A DNA stretch of 64,000 nt, taken from Maylandia zebra. Taxonomy: Eukaryota > Chordata > Actinopteri > Cichliformes > Cichlidae. Position numbers and translations under genes: made by a program. Positions 1 through 11,169 of the stretch are shown in pieces. The DNA is taken from positions 25,476,033-25,540,032 of the forward strand of contig NC_135170.1 in assembly GCF_041146795.1 (NCBI RefSeq), written 5' to 3'. The notes beneath the pieces were generated by a model. That model saw only the letters and a program-made list of their open reading frames with translations, was not told where the DNA came from and did no database searches. Position 1 is the first letter of the stretch; every line of letters begins with the position of its first letter.

Positions 1-1065
1 AATATTATAGTTTGTAATGTGAAGAAGTTCATAGTTGTTTTTTACTGTTATTATTGTATTACATTGTTGCTTTTTAATACCATTTTTATATTGTTAAGCA
101 CTTTGTGCAGCATCGGCTGTTTGAAATGTGCTATATAAATAAATTTGACCTTGACCTTAACATTTTAACACCTAGCATTAACTGTATCAATGACTCATCG
201 AGCATTTTTAGTTTCTACATCTGCTGATCTTCCATCTGAAACACGAAGAAGCACATTTTTCCTTTTTAAAAACACCCTTAATCTCCCTGCAATTCTTTAT
301 CGGTAATTTAAGGTCATGCTATGCTAGTTGCCCTCTTGGTGTCTGCATGCATTCTTCCCAGTGACGCACAACCATGTTATAAAATGTTTTGTCTCAAGTC
401 TATTCATATTTGTGGTTATCAGAGCTGCAGGTGGATGCATACATTTAAGAAAAAAAACAGATGCCTGTTATATCCTGTATATTAGAACACTGCATGCATT
501 ATCAGGTTTTTTTTTTTTTTTTTCCATAAGGTTTGCAACTGTGTGTGTGTGTGTGTGTGTAGTCCTAGTCATCATTGGTATTTAGTGCTGCAAGTGAATT
601 TGTAACTGATAGTTTGACCAAATGAGTCAACATAGATTCTAATCTCTTTAATCTTCAGGGGAAAAAAGTTTAATTGGCCACATGTGCTTTAAATATATTC
701 CAACTTCCTGTTAATTTGACTCATTTCTGCTAAATTTTCACAGAAATCTGGCTTCTGAGAGAGAAGGAAAAACGTATTTATTTCGTTTCAGGTTTAAATT
801 GTCCACGCTAGAGTTTCAGTCCTGGTAGCAACACTTTTAACCAGAAATCAAAACAAGTTGAGCTGAAATTCCTATTCTCAACTCCACTGCATCACTAATG
901 CAGTACTGATGGGCTGTATCACAATGACTGTGTGAATTTAGTTTTAAATGTCAGGGTTTATTTTTGTTCAGTGTGTAATATCACAAGGGAGACTTTCTAT
1001 TTTGTGCTCACTGTAATTGGTGTTTAATTGTGACCTCTCCCTCTTAATCATAACTTTCTGCTAAG
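1..1065 (+). other. dnm2 intron (partial)
   Basis: No coding exon seen. The stretch lies upstream of the first recognisable dynamin exon at 1066 and is taken as intron. It holds an L2-like LINE tail at 91-160, a poly-T run near 507-523 and a short GT repeat at 541-560. Confidence 0.6.
91..160 (+). mobile_element. LINE (L2-like) 3' tail fragment
   Basis: The stretch runs from an AAGCACTTTG-like block to GCTATATAAATAAA followed by a TTGACC repeat. This is the usual 3' end of fish L2-type retroposons: a short stem, GCTATATAAA, then a short tandem tail. Only the tail is present. The family is assigned from memory of the motif. Confidence 0.5.
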
Positions 1066-4000
1066 GTTCTGCTGCTGATTGACATTGAGCTGTCCTACAT
1101 CAACACCAACCATGAGGACTTCATAGGCTTTGCTAAGTAAGTACCCCTCTCACCTCCACCTTCTCCAGCCCAATTTACAGCCTGCTGTCTGTGACAAGTG
1201 TCTCACTGAGGGCAAGTTTGATGAACTTTAATTTGCCTTTTGTCCGAACGTGTGGTTCCATTGATTTTTTTTTTTTTAAAAAGAAAAGACATGTAATACG
1301 ATAACTTTCAGCAATCAATACGCATGCAATCCAGCTCTCACTTTAGACCCTTGACAATCACTGCACTGCTCCTGATTCCAGTCATTTCCTATAATAAGTT
1401 TGTGTCCATAGATGATTGTCTGAAAATGCTAGCCAAGGCACTATGTAGCTTGTTTTCCCTTCCATAGTTTTCCGTGGCGTCTGTCATATAAATGGCACGC
1501 ACACAGCAGTCTGGCTCACAGCTCTGCACACTTTCAGTAGAATGTGCATGTGTCGTATACTGATTAACTATGAGAGAGCAAACCCGTTGGTTTGGTTTGA
1601 AATTGGAGAGTGAGGTAATTATGCATTTTTAGAGAAACTAGTTTCTGCTCTCTAGTTTCTAGTCACATGGTTGTGGAGAAGTCCCAATGAAAAGCAGAGG
1701 AGCGATAGATGGGGTAAAGATTACTGGAGTCAACAGCAAGTCGATGAGTGGGTAAAGACTTCACAAAAAGTGTTAGTTTGTGTCAAATCAAAGTAGGCGG
1801 CTTAAGCCAAACCGAACATCCGTGTTACCTCCCGCTGATGGTATTGGATGTTAGCAAGCTTACAGGGTTGCAGTTGGATGATTTGGACTATTGAGTGCAG
1901 AGCTCCAGCTTATAATTACATACATGTTGTAAACTACTGTGCCTCAGTGTGCAGCATGCCAATTAGTCATTTAGCACATATCTCTCCCTCTCAGTAAAGT
2001 GGATGTTACATTGATCAAGGTCACTTTAGATGCCGCCTTCTCCCCACTGCATGCAGCATTACTTGCTGAGCCTCCAAACAAAGTCAAGCATGCTCGGTTG
2101 CTTGACTATAAACACTACTTATGTTGGCAATGAAGAGAGAAAGTGCTGACGTTTTACTGCATTGACTTTAGATGCTTTTGTGCACTGGAAACTAATTTGC
2201 ACATTGCAAAGTGTTCACTGCGTTTGTGGTATATCCCTAAGCAGTTTGTGGTTGAATTCGTGTTCTTTTTAGCATAGTAGTTACAGTAGCATGTAGTTGA
2301 GTGACGCTTCCCTGCTCTGTGTGGGTTGTTTCATTGACCAATAACAAAGCAAGCCCCAGAGTGTGTGCGTGTGTGAAGGTTTATCCTCTGCATGGCAAGC
2401 GGATTGATGAAACTTGTCGGCGGTAAGCAAGGGCTGTTTAACGGTTCTCATGACATCACTTTCAGTCTTGACTACAGAAGGCTGGATGATGGTAGCTCCC
2501 CAGTGTACGGCAACAACAGGTGGGCAAACAGAAAAGATTGAGGGTTTTGTCTTATAGCATTTGTAAGACCATTATAGTCCCCATGTAGTGCAAATTCTTC
2601 CCCAGCCTACTTCCACATCCATGTGTGTATGTATTGGTTCAATAATAATGACGCCATGAACATCTTAGGTAAACCCACACAAGTCACTTGTGAATACTTG
2701 TGTATTTTAGAGATGTGGTATAAGGTGTGTTGTGATCTCTTTATGTGATGACAGTGCTCAGCAGAGGAACACGGCTGCGAACAAGAAGAGGGCCATACCG
2801 AACCAGGTATGTTTGCTCGGTCAGCTTTTCACCAATCCCAGATTTAATCTTCCTTTACTGACGCCTCCCATTACCAACCTGTTAATAAACCTAGTGAGCA
2901 TACCTGACATAACTTAGCAGTGATAAAGACCCTTGGCCATTAATCTATCTTGACCTACCTAACTGTTAATGACACTGACTGTATCCAGTCCCAATCTTTT
3001 CTAATCCTCATGTTCAACTGGCTGGTCTTTGCCAATATTGTTACAAAGCTGGTACCTCTCCTTTTCTATTTTATTCAGTGTTTTGTTGAAAAGTTTGTTT
3101 AAATTGTAAAGTGTATTTGAGGCAATTTTTAATATGATTGTATTCCCGCTAATTAGCCTCAATGGCATTTTCAGTAAGGGGAGAGTTGCCTTAGTGAACT
3201 TAAAGAAGACCCTGCTTCACTGCTTTATTGTTATTTATTTATTTATTTTTAACGAGCATTTGTCTCTGGCTGTTATTAATTGCTGTTTGCATGTGATCTA
3301 GGCATGATGGTGTGAAGCAAAGTAGCAATTGATCCCCAAATTATATTGATTGTTTTGCCTTCCCATTAACTCACAAGCATCCTTTGCTACAGAATACAGA
3401 ATGTGCATGGATCCTGCACCTATCAACTGAGCAACAAATATGACATAACCAAATTGTGGTATACTTGAAGTAATTCTAATTGCATGTAATTCTCTTGCTC
3501 TCTCTTTCTCTCTATACCTCTTTCTCCTCTCTCTTCATCTTCCTTTCTCTGGTTGCCAAATGGATTTCCTCTGTTTTCCTCCTGTGTGTGTGCACTTCCT
3601 TCAAACTGTCATTCCTGCCATTTTACCATCTTCTTTTCAACCTTCCTCATTACTGCTTCACTCCTCTTCTTCTCCTCTTTCCTCCTACATCTTGTCCTTC
3701 ATCTTCATTTCTTTGCTTCCTTACCTTATTTATTTTGGCTTTGATTTTATACTACTCCCCCTTTTTTTTTTTTTTTTTTTTTGGCTTTAATCTCCCCCCT
3801 CCCCCCCTCCTGTTACTGCAGGGTGAGATTCTGGTAAGTACCCCTCAAACCCACACCCTGCCCGGGGCAGTAGGGGTAACTCATGCAGAAGAACTGAGGC
3901 CATCACAGAAAGGTCACCTGGTATAGTTAGGCTTCAAAAACAGGCTGCTATGAAATAACTGTTTAAACAGCTAGCTATAGCAAATAGCACTTTATACTTT

Positions 4001-7000
4001 CATCATAATGAATTGTTGTACCTCTCTGCAGCTTGACGCACTAGGAGAGGTCTACGAGGAAAAGGTAGTCTCAGGACTGACTTAAAGTGATATCAATTAC
4101 AATTCTGACATCAGCACGCAGTCCAGTAATTTGGACTATCTTTAGAGTAACACTCAGCACATTGACTTCTGTAATTCATCACTTTAATATGACAGTAATT
4201 GTCATTAATTCTACATTTTGGTTGCTACTAACATTTTCTCTATTGAATAATATGAAAAAGATATGAATTATTTTGTGCCCATAAAGGCTTTTGGCACTTG
4301 GCAGTGCTTTGTTCTCTCTGTTAAGGACCAGAGAAAGATAACAAGGAACTCTTCCACCAGTAACCGTGGAGGCGTCAGTTCTCCTGTCCTTGGGTTTTTA
4401 CCTCTGCTGCTGCCTCATGCATGGTGACTCAAAAGTTTGCCTTGTGGAAATCATCCGAAGTGTCACTGGGGACAAAATGGGTATTGAGAGTGGAACAAAT
4501 AATAATAATAATAATAATTACTCATTTCCTTTATGGATTGGTTGTTAGATTAAATTCATTACATTCTAAAAGATACCTTCTTACTAATCAAAGCTGTATT
4601 TGTACTATGATTGATTATGACTTTGGGATTTCTTTAATTAAATGAAATGTTTTGGGGGTTTTGGTCATTTTGATTTTCTTTTTTTAATATTTGACAAGAC
4701 AAATTCAAAATGTCATTATTTTTATTTTTTTACACCAATCCTATGAATTTCTTTCCTTTGACTCTGATGTAATCTAACACCTTTAATTAACCATTGCATC
4801 ACAAAAATTTAGATTTAACTGACTACAGAAACAAGAACATCTCACCTGTGAAATCCTCACATCGCTTATGCAAGCTTACATTAAAACAGGAAGCAGTATT
4901 TCTACCTGCCTTAAATCCTCTGGATTTAAGTCCTTTTATTGCTCTGAAAAGTTACGTTATGTTCATGCCAAGGCAAACTACCACGACTAGCTTCTGCATT
5001 CCTAACTCCTCTCCCATGTTTATGTTGGCGCTTTTGAACCAATTAACCTTTATTTCCCATTGCTCACTCCAGTCCTCTCCTGGGTGGAAAAGGAGTGCAG
5101 GAGAGAGGTCTAAAGCAGGTTTTGAAATGGACATTTCCACTTAGATGCAGTCTGCGAAAAAGCACACTTCTCTAAGATAGTTTCACATACTGCACTTGAA
5201 ATGCATGAAGCTCTGTGTGAGAAAATGGAGAGACCATGGTTACACTGGTTTCTCCATAATGCATGGACTCTTCCTAAATTGATTCCCTCTCCAGCTCTCC
5301 ACTTCAGATTTTTCTTTGCTTTTAAATTTTTTGTTCCGCTTGTGATCTCTGCTAACTCCGTCCATCTGCTTGGCTCTGTGTTTAATCTCCTTCGCTACAA
5401 ATCACTTTTCCTTCTTTACCTCTTTCTTTTAAAATCAAGTAATTAACACTCTTTTCTCAAAGTTCAGCTAAACCCATTAACAATGCTGCTCTCTAACTTC
5501 AGTGCATAGGCTAGGCTTTACTGACCCGCTGGCATTAACATACCACCGTCGACCTTTGGTTTTTGACTTTGTATCAGAGCAGCCATGCTGTGGGTACTAT
5601 CAGGACCCATTTGGTCATTTCCTTACTGTGGACTATAGACAATGAGGCCTACATCCCTCTTTTCAACCTTGTAATGCTTTTGTATATAGTCATCCATATT
5701 ACATGTGTATATACTAGATAAATGTGCATGTTTTTCTGTTCTTTAGTCACTCCATTTTGTCATAGTTTAGCATTTTCAGATTCTCTCTTTTGTGATACCT
5801 AGTTAAGTAAATTAGATTTGTTTAGGTACAATGTTTAATATGTACATAAAAAGAAAAAAACACAAACATACCAAGGCCCAGCAGGTAAGCGGGTAAGGTT
5901 TTATTGTTGTTAAATCCCATAATTAATGGAACTTTATGGGGTCCACATTTCGCCAGTGCATGAACCTCATTGTTAAAGCTTTCCCTCAATCCTCCTGGTA
6001 CCCCTCTCTCCCTACAACCCTTCTCCGTCATATTCTCCTGACCATACAGGTGATCAGGAAAGGCTGGCTAACCATCAACATCAGCATCATGAAAGGAGGC
6101 TCCAAGGAATACTGGTTTGTCCTGACTGCTGAGTCCCTGTCCTGGTACAAAAATGAGGAGGTGAGAAGAGTTGCTGTGTGGTTAAGACGCTGCTGCTAAT
6201 ATAAACTATCCCAAATGAGGATTTGGTGTCATTTCCCAGCCTAGCCTAACCAATGTGCAGACTACTGTTCAGCTGCAGCCTGATGAACAGGTAGTCTGAA
6301 CACTGGGCAGGCGAGGTGGGGGTTGAGGGGTGAGAAGGACTCTGATGGGAGGAAGGACCCAGAGGTCATTACGTCTGCATGCTGCAACTGTAGGACCGAG
6401 GACACAAAGAGTAAATATTATCTCAGTAATCATACATATGAAGAAAAAGCCACGTGTATATAGGAACTGCTTATTACTAAAACAACAGAAAACTTAAAAT
6501 TTAAGTTTTTTGTGTGAAAATGCAGCATTACATGAAACATTTTAACCATTACAACAATATGTTTAAAGTGACTCAGGCGAGTGACTCGTGCCAGCCCCTC
6601 TTGGCTAAACAGCAGTGTCTAAATATGTTTTGTAGAAAAGATATGTACTGAGTCTCGAATTCAAGGAAAGGAGACAAATGTTCACTCCAAGAAGCATGCG
6701 TGCCCTGATGGATAAACTTAAAATGATCAGACTTAACTGATTTAACTAAAATGAAAGTTTGAATACTTTTAATAGCATGAAATTCATAAAAAAAAAATCA
6801 TCACATTGCTCACCCACTTGATCGTCCTTAGTTGTATCCATTCTTCCACCAAGATTATTATTATTATTATTATTTTTTTTTAAAAAGAAGTCATTTAAAA
6901 TATATACACACACACACACAAACGTTAACTGAAAGGGCGTCCTCACGTTGGTAGCCTTTTGTGAAAAGTCGAAGAGAAAGGAGCGGTACGATGGTGGAGG

Positions 7001-10000
7001 CAAACTGACGTGGCAGGCGGGCTGAAATGTTCCAGCCGGGATCTGACTTTGGAATTTGCAGGAAATCGTACTGGGTTACGGGGGCCAGAGCAGAGGGAGG
7101 GGGTGATTGTGTGTACAAGTGTGCATGTGTGTAGACACTTGTTCACATGAGTCAGCCTAAATGATTTAGGAATTGGGTGTATCTGTGCAAGTGCGTCGTT
7201 ATGCACACGCACAAAGTTCAGTTTTATGTATTTGTTCGCTTTAGTCAGGCTTGTCTGTTTGTTTGTCTTTGCACGTGCAGTTAAAGACTTAGCCCCTGTT
7301 TTTTTTTTTTTTTCTTTTCTTTTTTTGCGAGTGTGTATGTGTCGTGAGGGCGGGGAATCATGAGGAACTGAGTGATGTAACTCTTGGGCCTGCACCCCGC
7401 TCTCTGTGGTTGTGCAGACATAAATGCTTCCAGATGTCTTTGCTCAACAGCGAAAGCTGGCACCCCATCCCCCTAGAGCTCCCTCATGCTCCTCCTCCTC
7501 ACACTCATCATGCATTTCTTCATCCCACCAGCCTGGTGGTCGTCCACACAGAGGAAATGCATTCCATCATGTCTGCTCATTGGTGTCGAAGTATCAGAGC
7601 AACGCTCTGTGATTTTCATCTACAGCCTACAGTTGAAATCAGAGCTCTTCGACCCTACATAGTATGTAGGGGTTACACATCAAATCATTTAGAAGTTCTA
7701 TAAGTAACATTTTTGAGTTAAGTGAAATATTCAAACAGAGAACATTTTCTGTGGTATTTAAAGAAAGCAAATGAAGAACTGAAAAAGAGTAAGGGTTTTT
7801 GTTTCCCACAGAGAAATTAGAATTTGAAAAGGCCTCCAAAGTTTGGGGGGAATACCAGAAAAATTTGATGCCATTAAGGACAAAGAAGGCTCTCTATAAA
7901 ATCCCAACCTGATGAATAATTTTTCTACTAGTCTGCTTTGAGGAAAGCTTCATATGTTTTAGTACCATCGGTCATTTTCTGAAAACTTGACTCTGAAATT
8001 TATTTTTGAATTTTATTTGTTTTTCAATGCTTTTGTAAATTTCAGTAAATGTTATTCACATCATGAGAAATGTCTTGACTATTGGGAGGTTTAAAAAATT
8101 TCACTACAGCACTGTGTAGAAGTCCTTATGTGTTCTCTGTTATATGTTCAAGGTTTGCCTGTTATTATTACTTTGTGTCGTGTGTAAAAACGTTTTTTTT
8201 CTCATGCTAGGAAAAAGAAAAGAAGTATATGCTTCCCTTGGATAACCTGAAGCTCAGAGATGTTGAGAAAGGCTTTATGTCCACAAAGCACATCTTTGCA
8301 ATCTTCAACACTGAACAGAGGTCAGTCGTGTTAATAATAAAACCCGTACTTGTTGACCGGTATTCCTGCAGGCCTATCTTTTCCTTGTGTGTGCATGAAT
8401 TTGTGTATTGGAGTGAGGCTACACACAGCCACTTATTTATCTCTACAGGAACGTGTACAAGGATCTTCGCCAAATAGAACTGGCATGTGATACTCAGGAC
8501 GATGTGGACAGCTGGAAAGCGTCTTTCCTCAGGGCTGGAGTTTATCCAGAAAAGGACCAGGTATGTAACAAAGTATTTCTGTTTGACTGGTTCTTTTCCA
8601 TTAAAGAACCAGAAAGCATTCATAATCAAGCACAGAGTTTGGACTTACTGTGCAACTATAAACACTCTATAGCGCTTTTTCTCTCTTTACATTTTCAGGA
8701 GAATTTTCATATCTGCTCCTATTACAGGAAGTAGATGTGTGTAGGCTATAATTCTGCTTCATCTTTGCTGTTTTGTGTTTTGATGTTGTGGTTAAGGAGG
8801 AGAATGAAGAGCCTTGCCCTGCAGATACATTCTCCATGGATCCTCAGTTGGAACGGCAGGTGGAAACCATACGCAACCTGGTGGACTCGTACATCAGCAT
8901 CATAAACAAATCTATCAGAGATCTTGTGCCCAAGACCATCATGCATCTCATGATCAACAGCGTAAGTTCAGCAGTTCTCACCACCAGACCAAAGTAATTG
9001 ACTAGACTCGAAATACGCTAGAAGTAGAGTTATCCAATCACATTGGAAAATTTCTTTTGGGGGGAAGGGTTTGTTTTTATAAGTTGGGCATAGCAGTGTG
9101 CAATTTCTCTGACGGAGCAGTGATCATGTTGCGGTGGGCCATACTGTGGGAAGTGACATGCGTATTTAAGTTACAAAGTTATGCAGTTGCACCATGAAAT
9201 GGGTTCAATCGGTTGATAGTTGCAGAAAACAGTTGGTGCCCACACCCATACTGTGTAATGCCTGAAAGGTGTGGTGTTTTCCAGCACTATTCAACCATCG
9301 GAAATACAATATGAGAAGAATATATATCCCGACAGTGTCTGCATGTTCTGGGTCTGTTACTGCAACACTGCACTGTATTTCACTTAGAGCTTAATTGGCT
9401 TCTTTTCTGCAGATTCTCTATGACAGCCACTTCATACAGTGCATAATACATTCAAGCACAGTTTCTGGTTAAAGCGGATCCTAATTGTGAGGATATGTCC
9501 TGTGAAAAATGCCAACAGTAACTGTATCTCAACCTAAACTTTAAATGAGAGCATGTACTATTGCAACACTCTGCATGTCCTAAAATATTGCACTTCCACA
9601 CAGTATCCCTCCTACGCACTCAAAGTGTATTTCTGTGAACTGTGGGAGGACGTAGCATGTTTTTTACTAGTTCTGTTGATCGTTGTCTTTCTTAAAACAA
9701 GCTTTTAATTGTACTTACAGTACTAAGTGTATTTGCTGTAGAACTATGGAGAACAGTTTTTAGTTTTCTTGTTTTTTGTTATTGGCATTAGTCGTGCATT
9801 TTATTTTGACACAAGTTCCTAAACTTGAAGCAATTAAGAGAATTTATGAGGCATCCTCACAGTAACTTGCCCACTGTCCATTTATTCTGATTTATTATTT
9901 TAGTGAGCCTACTTTGACATCTTCTAGCAGTCCAGCAACTACACATACACACACTTGTAACAAACTCCTACACGACTGTCTAGTAAGCAGCTCTTTTGCC

Positions 10001-11169
10001 AAGACTTTCAAATATTTTTGGTCACAGATATATGCGTATTTTTCTTTTATGAGTAAGTATTAACCCCATAATATCTTATTAATTGGAACCACATACTACA
10101 GCCATTTTCCTGCTCCATATCTAAAGATTCTGTCTTGATTAATATGTCCTCCTTATAGGCGAAGGACTTCATCCACTCAGAGCTTCTGGCCTACCTCTAT
10201 TCATCTGGGGATCAGAACATCCTGATGGAGGAGTCGGCTGACCAGGCCCAGCGTAGAGACGAAATGCTGCGCATGTATCATGCACTCAAGGAAGCACTGG
10301 TCATTATTGGCGACATCAGTGCCAACACAATCTCCACCCCAGTACCGCCACCTGTAAATGACTCCTGGATGCAGGAAGCCAGGTGAGGGTTAACGGGGTG
10401 TGAATGTAATAGTTGAAACACTCTTTCTCTAATCACACAGGAGAATTCATGTGATCTTTGTGTTGGTTTTCATTTTCCTTTCCGTTTGTCATGCACTAAA
10501 CTTTTTCTCAGTCCGACCGCTCAGCGCAGGCCAACTCCTACATCATCCCAACCCCCCAGCCGTCCACCTGCTGTGAGGGGACCAACACCAGGACCTCCCT
10601 TGAACCCTTCCCCTGCATTTGGAGCACCACTCAATCCCTCCCCGGCCTTTGGTGCACCCCCAATCCCCTCCCGCCCAGGCCCGCCCATCAATGCCTTCAA
10701 TAGCAGTCAGGATCCCTTCAGTGCACCCCCACAGATCCCCTCCCGGCCTGCTCGTGTCCCTCCCAATATTCCCAGGTAAGTTTTATGATGTGACCAGCAA
10801 TGCGTGGAAGGTGTTACTGTGATTTTTGTCGCACAGACTCTCTAACACTTTGTCTTTGACGTCACATCATCGTGTTTCTTTCGAGAGTTCCAGGCATGGT
10901 TTGTGGTTTGTCTGTCGTTTGTATACATACCTATTATTTCTGTATGCGTCATTCTTTCCTGAGTCTCAAGTTTCTCTTTGTCACTCTTCTTCCGTTCTTC
11001 TCTCTCTTCTGCTTCTGTTTGGGAAGTTTGGTTTCTTCACTGCCTCTTTGAGAGCACATCTCACTTCTTGTCCTGGTTTTTCTCTCCTCGTTACAGCCGA
11101 AGACCCCCTGGTGCTCCTTCTCACCGGCCCACCATTATTCGCCCTGCTGAGCCCTCCCTGCTAGACTAG
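1066..11169 (+). CDS. dnm2: dynamin-2, 3' half (partial gene, exons joined)
   Basis: Dynamin-2 is a large GTPase that assembles on membrane necks and cuts endocytic vesicles. Exons seen: 1066-1136, 2755-2806, 3822-3833 (GEIL microexon), 6050-6160, 8211-8320, 8449-8560, 8797-8961, 10159-10382, 10512-10775, 11097-11169; all have AG/GT borders and compatible phases. The joined product gives the end of the stalk ([18 protein letters not shown]), a PH domain ([10 protein letters not shown] to [12 protein letters not shown]), the GTPase effector domain (SMDPQLERQ to [12 protein letters not shown]) and a proline-rich tail ending [11 protein letters not shown]. That last peptide is the dynamin-2 C-terminus rather than that of dynamin-1 or -3. 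The G domain and most of the stalk lie off the left edge. PH residues [10 protein letters not shown], a centronuclear-myopathy hotspot in people, are unchanged. Whether it is the a or b teleost copy cannot be told. Confidence 0.95.
2466..2519 (+). CDS. dnm2: candidate 54-nt cassette exon of dnm2 at the stalk/PH hinge
   Basis: An acceptor (CACTTTCAG) and a donor (CAG|GTGGGC) bracket 54 nt, a multiple of three. Read in the phase left by exon 1066-1136, it encodes [17 protein letters not shown] after a shared Asn codon, and the next exon (2755) still joins in frame. It has no stop. Standard dynamin-2 runs straight from FAN to AQQR, so this would add 18 residues in the flexible link before the PH domain. 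I do not recall this peptide from other dynamins. Chance is possible, but the splice sites, length and phase all fit. Confidence 0.5.
3822..3833 (+). CDS. dnm2: 12-nt microexon GEIL of dnm2
   Basis: TTACTGCAG, then GGTGAGATTCTG, then GTAAGTA. The 12 nt encode Gly-Glu-Ile-Leu, the four residues that distinguish known dynamin-2 splice forms just before the PH domain. It sits in phase 0 between IPNQ (ends 2806) and VIRKGW (starts 6050). A pyrimidine-rich run of about 330 nt lies directly upstream (3487-3819), and a TGC sits next to the acceptor. Both are features of regulated microexons. Confidence 0.85.
4032..4064 (+). CDS. dnm2: candidate 33-nt cassette exon of dnm2
   Basis: CCTCTCTGCAG precedes 33 nt in phase 0 encoding [11 protein letters not shown], followed by a weak donor (AAG|GTAGTC). 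It lies between the GEIL microexon and the first PH exon and keeps the frame whether or not GEIL is included. The suboptimal donor would suit optional use. I cannot match the peptide to a remembered isoform. Mammalian dynamin-2 has a muscle-regulated extra exon (12b) in about this place, and this or the 54-nt exon could be its counterpart. Confidence 0.45.

Noticed and set aside
3480-3926. Open frames of 60-150 residues in the dnm2 intron
   Set aside because: They are products of the low-complexity pyrimidine tract; only the 12-nt exon inside fits the gene.
7281-7703. Overlapping frames on both strands in the dnm2 PH intron
   Set aside because: The flanking dynamin exons join directly (6160 to 8211) in phase, and the frames show no homology.
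10857-10864. Perfect CRE (TGACGTCA) in a dnm2 intron
   Set aside because: Isolated, deep in the 3' end of the gene, with no supporting motif; left as chance.
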